A DNA stretch of 64,000 nt from Callaeas wilsoni (taxonomy: Eukaryota; Chordata; Aves; Passeriformes; Callaeidae). Below the pieces are notes generated by a model. The model saw only the letters and a program-made list of their open reading frames with translations. It had not been told where the DNA came from and did not search any database. The stretch's first letter is position 1. Each line of letters begins with the position of its first letter. The translations under genes were made by a program, and so were the position numbers. Where the stretch lies: contig VWPU01014838.1 in the NCBI GenBank assembly GCA_013398955.1, forward strand, positions 1-64,000, read 5' to 3'. Shown here piece after piece: positions 12,478 to 24,644 of this stretch.

Positions 12478-12880
12478 AGAGACTTCTAGAGCTAAAAGGC
12501 AGATTTTTAATACCCTCTGATTTATTTACTTTCAATTCATTGGCTCTTTGTGCTTATCTGACGTCTTAGCCATCCCAACATCCTGCTGCAAAGCATTCCA
12601 CAACTTAAGCACCCAGTACTTTAGCCTCCATTTTGCTTGCTGTGAATCTGCCAGCATCTAGCTTCCGTTGATATCCTGTCCTTTTGTTGAAGAGCCATTG
12701 TCTCCAAGTTGCTCATGGCTTTATAAACACCCATCATATCTTTATTCAGTCATCTATTTTTTTTCCACTAGTCTGAATAGTCACTTTATGCTTGGATGTC
12801 TTTCCATACTTTTCATTTATCCTTTTTACCCTGCTTTGTGCTTTGATGAATCTGCAGCATTATTGCTGATCTTTGAAATC
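12478..12880 (-). mobile_element. Ancient CR1/L3-like LINE fragment
   Basis: The plus strand holds the reverse-complement landmarks of an old CR1/L3 3' region: 'gcattccacaacttaagcac' near 12592, 'tgttgaagagccattgtc' near 12685, 'ctttataaacacccatcatatc' near 12719 and a 'ctttccatacttttcattta' block near 12800. It is strongly diverged, with approximate ends. Confidence 0.5.
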
Positions 12881-15849
12881 ACTATTACTTTACTTCAATG
12901 GAGACATGGGTCTTTGATCATATGAGAGAAGAAAAGAGCAGGAAAAGGAACACATGGGCTTGAAGGGTCTAAATTGTCCAGTCAAATGCAAACATTGCTG
13001 CTTCTTTCTGTGTCTCATGTGACACCCTGCAATGAAGTTAGACTCTTCAATAGATCAAAATCTTCAAAACCAAGCAATACATCACAAGAACAGAAGTAAA
13101 AACCAAACAAAACCAATATTTAGGTGAAAGTGGTATGTGTTACGAAGTAATAAAGAGAAATCAAGAAAAGCAGTAAAGGTGTGCGATTGTGCGCATTTTA
13201 TTAACCTGATTTCATCTCATCTTTATGTACCAGTCAAGTGGGAAGTATTCCAGTTTACAATAGAGCTCAATAAACCCTCCATTCTTAGGAACATAGCAGA
13301 GTTCACTTTGCCAGATGTTCTAATTTCCTTTCTTTTGTATGAAAACTGGTGATTGCCAGAGGAGGAAAACATATTTCCGTAGAAGGTGGGTGTCTTTGAG
13401 GATTTTCTTTATGCGTCCTCCGGTTGGAATCCAAGTAATTGTCGCTACATACCAAAATTGACACAGCAAGGTTTGATGTCAGTAATGACCTGTGTCAAAA
13501 GCCAGGAGTGTAGAGATTATACAGAATGTAGAGCCTTAAAGTTTATATTACTTCTTTTCAATGTTAAAGCTTTAGAGATTTTACATTTTGCATTTCCTGT
13601 TTTGAAATACTCAGACTTTTCAATATCTGTAGTAGGACACAAAATTAACCAAATTTAAATAGAGCCTATTTAGAGCTCACTGTGTGTTCTTGTAGACAGT
13701 GCACACGCATTCAGATCAAGACCCTGAAGACAGGATGAAGATTTAAGCCACTGGAGTAAAAAATTAATGATGCAAGGGTGGCATGCTGGGACAGCGGAGT
13801 TTTCGCCATAAAGCCTGAGTTTAATCCCTTGAAAAATAATCACACAAAAACTGTATTGTGCTCAAAAACTACCCTCAGCTAAAATGACATAAGCCTGCCT
13901 ATTGCTTTCCCTCCATCTTCCTAGTTTAGCTTCCATCTATGAAGTACCTTAATGTTCCCAGCAATGCAAAAACCCCCTCAAAACAAGTTCCCAAGAGACC
14001 TAGTTGAAAGCTTTGCTATTCATCATAAGAAAATAAATTATATAGTAGTTTTCTTTTGACCTGGATAATGATATCATGCCTTGAGTTTATTAAGGAATAA
14101 AGACTGATCTTGCATTAAATTTTGAAAAGGTATACAGATGCAGTGATGGGTTAGACTGGAATGGGTTTAGTCCTCAATTTTGACCGAGCATTTTAATTTT
14201 TTTTTCTCTGTAAGAAAATGTCGACTTTATTAATACATGGTATTAATTCCCTTCTTGCTGGCTTCTGCAATGCAGGTATAAAACTCCCTGTAATGATATT
14301 CATGTGATGGCTCCAGGCTACTAAGAGACTGTAATTTTTTTTTTTTTTGCTTGAAACAGGTGGCTACCTAAGGCATCGACCTCTTGACATGGTAGCTTGT
14401 CTGTGTTAGGAAGGGTAGGAATCAATTTTTCCAGCAGGTACTGCTGCTCCTCTGATCCTGCTGCTTTACTTCACTAACCCCTCCTTAGTTTCTTGTAATT
14501 TTATTCTCCACATCCATTCCATCCTTTTATTTAAAATTGGCATCCTTGACGTGGGATGCAAGCCTGTGGACAAAGTGACATAAGTATCCTGTAAGAGGCA
14601 GCATTTTGTATTAGCTTTATTTGGGAGGATAAATGAGTCTGGTGTTACCAGCTAAGGGGGTTAGATCATCCCACAGCAATGCCAGCTCCCCAGTTTTCTA
14701 CATGTGGATATTTATGTTCCTCAGTTTTGTCTGTGTTCTTTGACAGCATGTGTTCCTTGCTGGAACTACCATGGAGCCATGAGATGTCACTGCAGGGTTG
14801 TAAACTGAGCCCGAGGTATTTGTAAGAAGTTGAAAAAGTCAGGTTTTTAAAATGTGTTTTTATGAAGAATTCTCACCTTCCTAGGGAGTGAGGATTTTTT
14901 ATCTGTACAGGATTAAGTGCACTACCTGTGTACTCTTACCATGTGAATGTGCTACAAGATCAGGATGATCCAGAAACTTTTTCAGGTATTCTGCAAGCAG
15001 GTTGAGTTTGAATGATGGACCAGGGAAACGTTCAGCAGTGTCCATCTCATATTCTGACCAGTGGACTCCCCACCCTCCAAATGCAGGAGAGACTAGCAAA
15101 ACATTACAGTATTTGATGCTTGAAGTTTTTCAATAAAAGGTACAAAAAAGTAGAATTAAAGCCACTACATCCCTAAGAACACCCCAAATGCTGCAATTGC
15201 CCCATTAGTTGTGTGATGCTGTCCATACTTTGTAGAGCTCCTTGTAATTGGAGCAGGGATAGATTTGCAGGAATCGTTACTCATGTGATGTCTGTTCCAG
15301 CATTAGCCTTGCTTACCATGGCATTATTAGCTCACCCTTATTTTAGCTTTTACACCTTTCTCGGTTCCTGTGTTCAGAAGGGATGGACTTCCCTACTAAA
15401 TCTCTCTTTCTCTGGAAATAAAGCAAAAGATCTCTCTCGTATCTTGAAGCAGTGTGACCTGAAGAGTCCCTCTTACAATAGCTGGTCATTGCCAGTGCTG
15501 GGCAGTCTAAAGAGCTATTCTTTTTCCTTCTAAGGAAAGAGATTACTGGAGAGGTTGGAATGAAAGCCCCATCTGAACACCAGATCCTTATCGACTGTAA
15601 ACTGTGCTATTGAAGTCAGTGGTGCTTTGCTGATTTGTATCCCAAGGGATATGTTGAATAGGAAATAAATTCAAAAAAAGAGCAAAGTTTCTGCCTGTCT
15701 TTCCTGACAGCTGATTGCTATAAAACAGAACAAAAAGTGTGTGGGTTTTGAGACTGTATGATACATAGAAGATGTTTCCTGGGGAAACAAAAAAAAAAGG
15801 GATGACACAGCTGTAGGTTAAAGCACATTGAAAATAAAATGAAATACTG
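12881..15849. other. Non-coding sequence, no gene recognised
   Basis: No supported exon or named repeat. Open frames at 13386-13658 and 15213-15533 (90-106 aa) have no domain signature and are AT-rich. Confidence 0.5.
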
Positions 15850-16205
15850 GAGAGAAAAAGACAGGGCATGGGGAGGGAATCAGGAAAGCCAAGGCACATC
15901 TGGAACTGAACCTGGCTAGGGAAATAAAAAATAACAAACAGGTTTTCTTCAGGTACATGGGACAACAAAGGAAGAGAAAGAAAGTGTACCCTCCCTGATC
16001 GGAGGGAAATGGGGGACCTGTCTACTACTGGCATGTACAAGACTCAGATATTCAACAACATTTTTTTGCTTTGGTCTTCACCAGCAAGTCATGTTGCCCA
16101 ATTTGGAGTCCAAAGGCAGGGACTGGGAAAATTCCCACTTAAATGCCCCTTAAGAGAAGATCAGGTTCAAGACCAGCTAAGGAACTTGAATGTGCACAAA
16201 TCCCA
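15850..16205 (+). mobile_element. CR1 LINE ORF2 internal fragment, decayed
   Basis: Translated on the plus strand in shifting frames, this gives the linker between endonuclease and reverse transcriptase of CR1 ORF2: a 'lelnla..iknnk..ffRYmG' type segment followed by a 'v(p)P...G' and a 'fnniFl' segment. Several frameshifts are present. It is an internal piece without the CR1 3' end. Open frames at 15588-16040 (minus) and 16009-16448 (plus) are by-products of it. Confidence 0.65.
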
Positions 16206-19200
16206 CCTTTTCCAGGTGTCCTTGCCCTCTGTCCCCCCTTTTCCAGATGCCCTTGCACAACAGATGTGAGGCTCTGCAAGTGGGAGCAAACAATTACAAA
16301 AGATGATGATTCATCTTGCATGAGGGTGTCCCTGAGGTTAAGGTGCTCTACTCCCTGCATCCAAACTGCTTCCATAAAGAAAAAAAGATGGGTGAGACTC
16401 CCTTCTGAAGGGAACAGAAAACCTTATATCTCTGATGTGGGAAACTGAGCTTTCGGCATTTTCTTGGCCGTTTAAGTTTCAGACATCTCAAACGTTTCTA
16501 TAGCATGAACAAATGTTTTTTTCATACCTACAAGGACTCCAGATAAATTTGATTACATAGTTGCTGTTGTCTCCCTTTCATTGAAGGGATATTTACTACC
16601 TGTTGAGGCCAGTGTTGCCACATGGTATTTTGACCCACTTCTCGACTTTCAGAGGATCCCAGGAGCTCTGCTTGAAGTGCTTGGAAACAATTACCATGTT
16701 TTAAAAAAGGGACTGAACTGCAGTTAAATTATCTGTATGTCACTATGTTGTGCAGGACAGTGTGCAAGATTCCACTTCTTTTTAGCTTTCCTGACACCAG
16801 ATGAAATAAAAGCATTTGTTTAGAAGCCCTTTTACATCTGAACAGAACCTACAACCTTCCAAAGCAAAATTAGAATGTAGAAACATAATGGCTCATGCAA
16901 GAATTCTAATCAGTAAATAATTAGAGGCATATGGTAGTCTTGAACTGAAACATTGTCCAGGAAATGTTAGTAGCGCTTGGGGAAAAAAACATTGATGCTA
17001 TACTTGTATTCTTTTGTGTGGTCCTAGCGAAACAGAGGATTCTTTTTGTAGATAATGCTGTAGAGGCCAAGTTCCATGACTATTATTAATTGCATATTAT
17101 CTCAAAATACATTTTCTACATAAGTTATTCAGTGTGCATGAAGTGGATTTCAGTGTGCTTTGTCAGTATAAAAAAATGTGGTGAAGGAGTTTATGTGCAA
17201 AATTCTTGCTGGAATGGAACATCAGAAATCAGGCTTTGAAGGAAGAGAACCCAATACCTTCAGCAGTAGTCTGGAGATTCAAGTGATGTTCTTTCATCTG
17301 CCAAGATAGTCCAATGTAATGCTGACTAACCATGTATGACAAACTCTCATTTTGCAAGTGTGATCTAGCTTGTTTCAGTGTTTAAAAGCTTGGTATTATA
17401 GTATTTAAAAAAATAAATCAGAGAACACTGATTTTTGAGAAAATGCAGCACTTGAGAGGTGCCAAATTGTATTCAAATTAATTTGCCTTCAGGGAAAAAT
17501 TGGAATTTTTGGCTTATTTTGATTCCGTATAAAGCTACATTTTAAAGCTTCTTAGCTCCTCACAAAACTGTTTTTCAATATCTGCTGTAGTGAGATACCA
17601 TTTCTGAGGACTATTAACGAATGTTTGCATATGAATAAACTTACATTTTATCTAGTGCATTATGACTTTAGTGCATGGCGAGTGTCACAAAATGCATTAT
17701 CGAAGTTACCTGCATAGGCACGCAGACACCTGAGAAAGTGTCAGATTTCCACACTTACTTGCCAGAATTTATTATGGATTCTTCTCACGATGTGACAATA
17801 TATAAAGCATGCTGTTTAATTTTCATTGGTTTCACAACAGCTACAGTTGTAAAGATGATTGCCACAAAGTTACTCAGCTCTGATTCTTCTGCACACAGTC
17901 ATTTACATAATTCTTCCACACATTCAAATCCCAATACAGTATCACTCAGTCCAACAAATCTCCTTCATGTCAATGAATAAGAAAAGAGCATTTGGATAAA
18001 CAAAATTTATTCCAAATGATTCAAAGTAAAATATGCACCTAGTAATAATATTAGGATGCCTCAGAAATGTGTATGTCTCTTTGCTTTGTTCATTTTACAA
18101 AGATGTTTCATTTGACAAGACAACATAAGCATTGAATTAATTATGGGCAATACTGTAGTCTTGTGAAGATATTCACAAGCAAAAGTCTTGATTCTTTCTA
18201 GCTTCATATTTTCCTTCCATCAAAAGTGATAGATTCTGGTAAAAATGCAGGATTTTCAGAAATGAGGGGATAATTAGGTGGGGTTTTTTAGCAAGTATAT
18301 TGGCAGAAGTTTTACTTCTATTGACTGTTGCAAGGTAAGATTTTTCTAACATTAAGTTTTTATAAAGCAAGGATCTGCATCTTGCCACCACCAGTAAGCT
18401 CATATTCTTAGAGTCTTATCTCAAAGGTACATCTAGCATATGTTAGTGAATAATTGATGGTTTAAAAATTGTGTAACGCTGCATGCAAACTGTTGTCCTC
18501 AGTTTTAAATTCCCCACTTTGTAGTAGTTCAACGTGAGGTGACTTTCACTATTTTTATTCTAAAATAAGACTTTTTATAAAAATAATTAGTTCCAGATGA
18601 GTTTGAGTACTTACTCCTGTGTATAGGACGCTTTCCCACTTAATATTCCTGGAAGTAGGAGAGTCACATCTGCTGGTTTTCTTAAGAAATTTTGGCTTTG
18701 AGAAGCTGCTTTCATGAATGAAATGTTTGTGTTTAGTTCACTTAATATCCTTTACTAAATGAGTCAGTGAAGCACATGTGGGTAAGGTTTAGCCTTTATT
18801 CTGTTGACATTTGTCGACTTTCCAGTCAAAGGGACTGGCAAGGATATGAAAAATTACTTGTGTCATCCTCCAGGTTTAGCTGGCCCATTTTACAAGGTCT
18901 GCAAAACGGTTTTGGTTTCCTGCATTAATACATTTTATTGATCACTTTTATACTTTTTTCTGTATGTAAACAAACTTTATCTGTGGCATTGCCATGGTAT
19001 TTCTTTGATACTGATATAATGCTACAGCAAAGTAGGTCTAAAGCCAGGACAGATAGGAAACAGAGAGAGGAACAATAACAAATGCATCTCTAGGTCCATG
19101 AGAACTTTCTGATGCAGGAAAGCTACTCCTCCGTACAAAGGAGCTCTTTTGGCCTCTTTTATTCCCTTTCAACAAATCCCTTAGTAGGAGGCAAATTCAC

Positions 19201-22200
19201 TGTGCTGTGAAATATGTATATACAGGTTATTGATTACAGTCCCGAATTGTCATTTGAGGTCTCCTTCTACTCTTCTTTTATTGAGGCCAAAGAACAGTGT
19301 TAGTGTTTAGTGTTTGAAAGTGAACTAGTTCTGGGTCAAAATGAGTAATTTATAGGTAAGAACTCATTTAACAAGGTCTAAAGACTCTTAAGTTTCACAG
19401 TGCCATTTACTGGGTTTGATTTTAAAATTCTTTCCCCCATCTGGGATGAAAAGTAAAATGGAACCTTCAGCTTGACTTCTTTCTTGAGGAAACTAAACCA
19501 GAAGTAGTCTAAAGCTGTAGTAATGTGCATAGTTATGTTCATATTTTAATGCCAACGTAGGATAGTCTAGTTGAATTCATACATTGTGAGGCAAGCTTTA
19601 ATTAATTTCAACTGAGTATAGCAGTTTAAATTAGGGTGTGATTAGTAAACAGCTGATCACAGAGTATGCAAAGAGAAGAAGTGAAAGCTTCTCAGGCTGT
19701 CAAAATAGCTAGCAGTGGTCTTAGGTAAATGTTGTAAGTATTCTGGTTAGATTTAATTTTCAACTAATGAGGTTTTCAGCCATTTGTTTTATTTTATTCT
19801 GTGTTAAAAATAGCTTTCTGAGTTAAAAATCCAGACTTTTCACTGAAGATTTCTTTAAAGCAAAGTATTGGGTGTTGGGGCAGGCAGCAGAGCAGTGTCA
19901 GAAAATTTGTTGTCTGAGTCTTAGGGAATTTTTACTTCTGACACCTGGCAGGCAGCAAGGACAGCTCTGCTTGTCTGGCTACCATGCATCATGGGAGTTG
20001 CAGGTTGGTCATGCTGAGCTAAGGGAAGGTGTGTAAAATAGAGAAAGTTTTTTAAAGGATGCTGAGGACTTCTGAGTGAATTGTCCTGATCCTAAGGGAA
20101 TATACATATGTACTTGATACATTCAACACATATGACTTCAGGAGAGACTAAAAGGGTATGGCTACTTCAGATATGGAGATGTCATAAATAGTTGGGCTCT
20201 CTGACAGAAGATTGAGTTTTGAGGGCTCTTCTAGACTGAAGAGAGAAAGCATAATTTTATTTTTAATTTCATGGTAGGTTAAGAACTGTTTGAGGCTGCC
20301 AGGATACCAGAGTCTATTTATAAAATTTTGTTAATGCGTACTTATTGCAATTTGTTCTGTTTAAGGCATCAGAAAGATAGAAGTATGAATGACAAGGATC
20401 TTTTACTTACAGGATCATAATGTGCTAATTACTAAGCTTTACTCAGAAATGGAAAAATAGGCAATAGGCTTATAAAAGGTGCACCAAATACTGAAATGGA
20501 AAATCATTATGTCTCTTTATTCTTTAAAATGAAGTCAGCAAGTAAACATCCATCCCATTTGCTCACAGACAGGCAGACACTGATTTTAGCAGTAAAGGAA
20601 ACTGATTTTTAGTGTTAGATTTTTAGTTTTTCCTTCTAAGACTGAGTATAGACTCCTCATGGGCTGGTTGTGTGCTTGTCTGTACTTACGTCTGTCTGTG
20701 GGGGTGTTCCTATCCTGGTGGCCACGTCCTTTCCAGCTGTGTCTGCATGCCCTTCTAAACAAAACCACCCCTTGAAACATATTGAACCTCTTCTTGGTCA
20801 CACTGACTTCCTAAGTCAGGTAAGTCACCCAGGGTCTCCTTGCTTGAATCAATGCCTGGCCCTGTGATATACCTGGAATCACTAGGAAATTTCCTTTTTC
20901 TCTGGGAAACCTGCAATGAGTAAAGCAGCAACTTCCTTCCTGAGACATTTCAGTGCTAACAAGAGGATAATGTACTTGCAGGAAAAATTATGTGCCTGTA
21001 GAGAGGAGATAACAAAAAAAAAAAAATTTCTTCCTTTACATAAAGAGCTGACACCTAGAAAGTATTTTGCATTATTTTTACAGCATCTTTCTTCTGGTAC
21101 TGTGATTTCTCAGTGTTTGAAGTTCAATACATGGGTGTATGAGTAGAGTGGTAAGGTGGGAGAGTGGGATGGACTTCTCCTGTTTTACTGTTTGGTGAAA
21201 CCAGGAAATTCCATAGTTGAAAACCAGGCTTTAAATTTGCTTTAGTGAGAGAAAAGGGGATGGTGGAGGAAAGGAATAACTAAGTGGAGCATGTAAGCTG
21301 AAGCTTTCTCTCTGCTTATTCCAGGACTTGAGCTTATCTCAAAGACTTCAGAAGGAATGAAATCAGCATGTAGAAGGTGAAGTAATCTAACTGGAGTACT
21401 TCAGTAGGTAGGAAAAAACTATGTGATCACATTAATTTGCACAGGTAGAGTTGGGATTTTAAGTTGTGACAAGAAAAATTGTGTTCTTTCTGTTAGTATA
21501 TACCAACATGAGAGGAAAATGCCCCCAATCAGGTGTGCAGGGAGATCCTGTATGCAAGATGGTTATAAATCATAGGTGAAAAGGAGGTGTTGCTTCAAGA
21601 TCTCCATGCTTTTGACAGTGTTCTTAAGAAGCATATTATCATATGAGAGTGCATTTTGCTCTGGCAGCAAAAATCTAAAGAATGACTTTTTTACCTGCCT
21701 AAAACAATGAAGTAGCTGAAGATAAGATAGGGACATTAGCTGGTTAAAAAAGAAAAACAAAATATAGTGGCAAGTAATATTTGTGAAGCATTTAAAGGAT
21801 TCAGGAGTACTGTTGATCTTTTTCTTCCTTTGAGATTTATATAGATATTAGTGTATCTCTATGAATAAATAAGTAAAAAATGCTGGCAGTAAAATAAGCT
21901 TTAAAATATGTGTTATTTCATACTGTTTTCTAAGGATTTTTAATAATTTTCAAACTATTGTCTCCTAAAATAGAATTAAAGTGGAAAGATGTCAGATTCT
22001 TGAGAACTGCTGCCTCATCTTGCATAATTATGCTTTTATATATTTATATAAGCAACTACAGATATGCACCCAGAAGTACCTTATGCTAGGACCTCATATA
22101 TGCTATTTTATGTTCAAATAAATTTTAGAATCAAGATATTGCTAGTGTAATGCTCTGTAGCACTGCATGTTTCTGAGAGAGTTTGTTTAGGTTTTGATCC

Positions 22201-24564
22201 ATAGTATCTATGAGCTGTATGATGTGAATTTTACATTAAATTTCTTCTCATTTGCGTTAGTAAATAATGAAAAATACACATAGAAGGCCTAAAGCAACTC
22301 TGTCTATGCTTGTAGTGCATGATTGGAATTTTCTATGTGAAGATAAGGCAAAATAAATAGTGCAAGTAGGAAAATGAGTCTGCACATGTTTCTAAATTGC
22401 AGTGTTTCTGTGTATTTAAAGGAGCTGCCTGATGTCAGTAGGGACTAATTAAGGGAAAACCAAAGTGAGTGGTAAATAGGTTCCCATCTGCACTCACTGT
22501 TTAGGAAGAGTGGGAGAGATTTTTCAGGTCTGGGGTCTCCGATCTGAAGAACAGGGAACATTCTTAGGGAGCATTCTTGAGTCGTGGGGCTGAAAGGAGC
22601 TGAAGGAGGCAGAGACTGCAGCTGTTAGGAGGCATGGAAATAGTTGCATGGCTAAACAGTCATAGATTATTTTTTATATTATAACAGTACGAGCTAGATT
22701 TTGATATGAAATCTGAATATTTACATAATTTAGGAAAGTCTAGCCCCTTGCTAAAACACCAACTCTATTTTACTCATCTGAGTGTGGGCTGCCACATATA
22801 CCTTGGAAGCTTGCTGCTGTTGGTGCTCCTGAGTTTTTCACATACTCATAGTCATGGAAATTTCTAGAGCAAAACACTGATTGGAGGCTTTGGAAATACT
22901 GGCAGTGATTTACTTATCTGCCCCTGAAAATGTACATGTCTAGCTGGGTGTATAGATCTGTGTGCAATTTACTCGAACAAGAGAGTTCAAGATGTTAATG
23001 CTGCTCTGGCATAGTAACTGTGCTATCAAAGCAGGAACTGTGTAACACAGTAATGAAAATTAGTAATCATTATTATTTTTTCGGGGGTACCATTACAATA
23101 TTTAGTTGTCTCTCAGTAGAAAGTTTTAGCTTATTAACATCTAAAAAAGAGGCTCATATAATGAGGCATAATAGTGAAAATAGATAACAAGATTAAAGCT
23201 CTGTCAAAGTGATTGAGGGGAACTCTTAAGAGAGTCATTAAGGAATATATGCAGAAAAATTAATTAAATCCAAGACAAAAATTAATTGTGAAGATGGCAT
23301 GTAAAATGGTTGCAAAACCATTTCCTTTATGTTAGTAATGCTTATTAAAGAAAATTGTGATGTGCAGAGGCATGAAGGAGGTTTCCTCAGTGCACCAACC
23401 CCAGCATTGCTTTCTGTTCTTATTGAGGACTACATAATACCTGGAACCTCTTTGGCTGCAGAGAGACTGCAGTTGCGTCTGGAATTTCTGTGTTACTGCA
23501 GCCCTAATAAATGTGAAAAGTGCCTGTATCTGATAAATGTCTTGAAATATAGGAAATGTGGTGCTTTTCCACCCAAAGGTTCCAAAGAACTCTTCAAGAG
23601 CTGCAGTGCAGCTTGGTGTGGTGATGCTTTGAAATGAAGTTTTGCTCTTGCCTGAGGTTAGAATATAGATTCAATCAGATAATTTCTATTCATTGCCTTT
23701 TGTTATTTACAAGACCCAGGGTAATACTACATGCAGTTACCCTAAGAACCTGGAACTGAACCCTGTGCTGTAATGTTAGACCAGCTGTAGCCTTTCTACT
23801 AGGTTGTCTTTGTAGATCCAAGATACAGAATAAACAGTGTAATGAGTGGTTAAAGGCAGCATCAAGTGTACTTGTGTCCTAGAATATAAAGTTATTCAAA
23901 ACTGTTTTGTTCTCATTTGTTTAGTGTGCTCAAGCTCAGCATGCCTTAATTTCTGTACTTTCTGAGAGGTTTTCATTCCCATTATCCACAGCATTGAGTT
24001 TTAGCTTTTGGGAAATTTTTATACTGTATTCCATTTTTCTATGACAAGTGTCTTTATTACTGGCCCACTGGCATATTTCATTTGTAAATGAATGCTTGCT
24101 CTTATCTATGTGTATCATATATAGATAACACCACCAAGCTTTCCTTCAAATTGGTGTGGGGGTGGGAAATTTCAAGGCTAGAAGGCAATCTTAAAGGCAT
24201 AACTCCCATTAATCTTACACTGTGAATAGCTTGCTTTTAGTTGAATTTTAGAGCACAGTAAATATAGCTGTGTGAATCAGAACAAAGCATGATTGTGAGA
24301 GCAAAGCATTGAACAGTTCATTTGGGTTATATGTGGTACATCAGTATCAAACTCTTACAGCTCTGTGTTCAAAGCCTGTATGTTAAAAACTGAAGGAAAA
24401 GAAATATGAATTTAAAGTCCTATTTTAAATTGCATACAGCTGGAAAGCCTCCATGTTGTTAATAAAATGCACTTATCCAGTTCCTCCACAATTAAAAGCA
24501 TCTTTTTTAGGGAATTATGCTCTGTATTTCTTATATCTTTGATTTTGATTATTTTTTTCCCTAG
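16206..24564. other. Non-coding upstream region of the collagen gene
   Basis: More than 8 kb of AT-rich DNA without a coding exon that I can support. A non-coding first exon of the collagen gene is expected upstream of 24565, because that exon has a splice acceptor, but nothing in the sequence pins it down. The open frame at 23329-23637 (102 aa, cysteine-containing) has no recognisable domain. Confidence 0.5.
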
Positions 24565-24644
24565 GAAGGTTTTCAAAATGGATGCCTGGAAACCACTTCT
24601 TCTTCTCTACATTTTCACCTTCTCTACAGAGACAGAGGAGACTG
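24565..24644 (+). CDS. COL6A4: Collagen VI exon 1: signal peptide (ATG 24578)
   Basis: The acceptor tttttttccctag precedes 24565 and the donor gtaata follows 24644. The ATG at 24578 opens MDAWKPLLLLYIFTFSTE, with a basic residue, a hydrophobic core of about nine residues and a polar end: a classic secretory signal peptide. It occupies 22 codons plus one base (phase 1). Alpha4-6 genes likewise have a separate signal-peptide exon ending in this phase ahead of the first A-domain exon. Confidence is below that of later exons because a signal exon is short and the next intact exon is 5 kb away. Confidence 0.65.

Noticed and set aside
23329..23637. 102-aa frame as an upstream exon of the collagen gene
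   Set aside because: No A-domain motif, no paired splice sites in the right phase.
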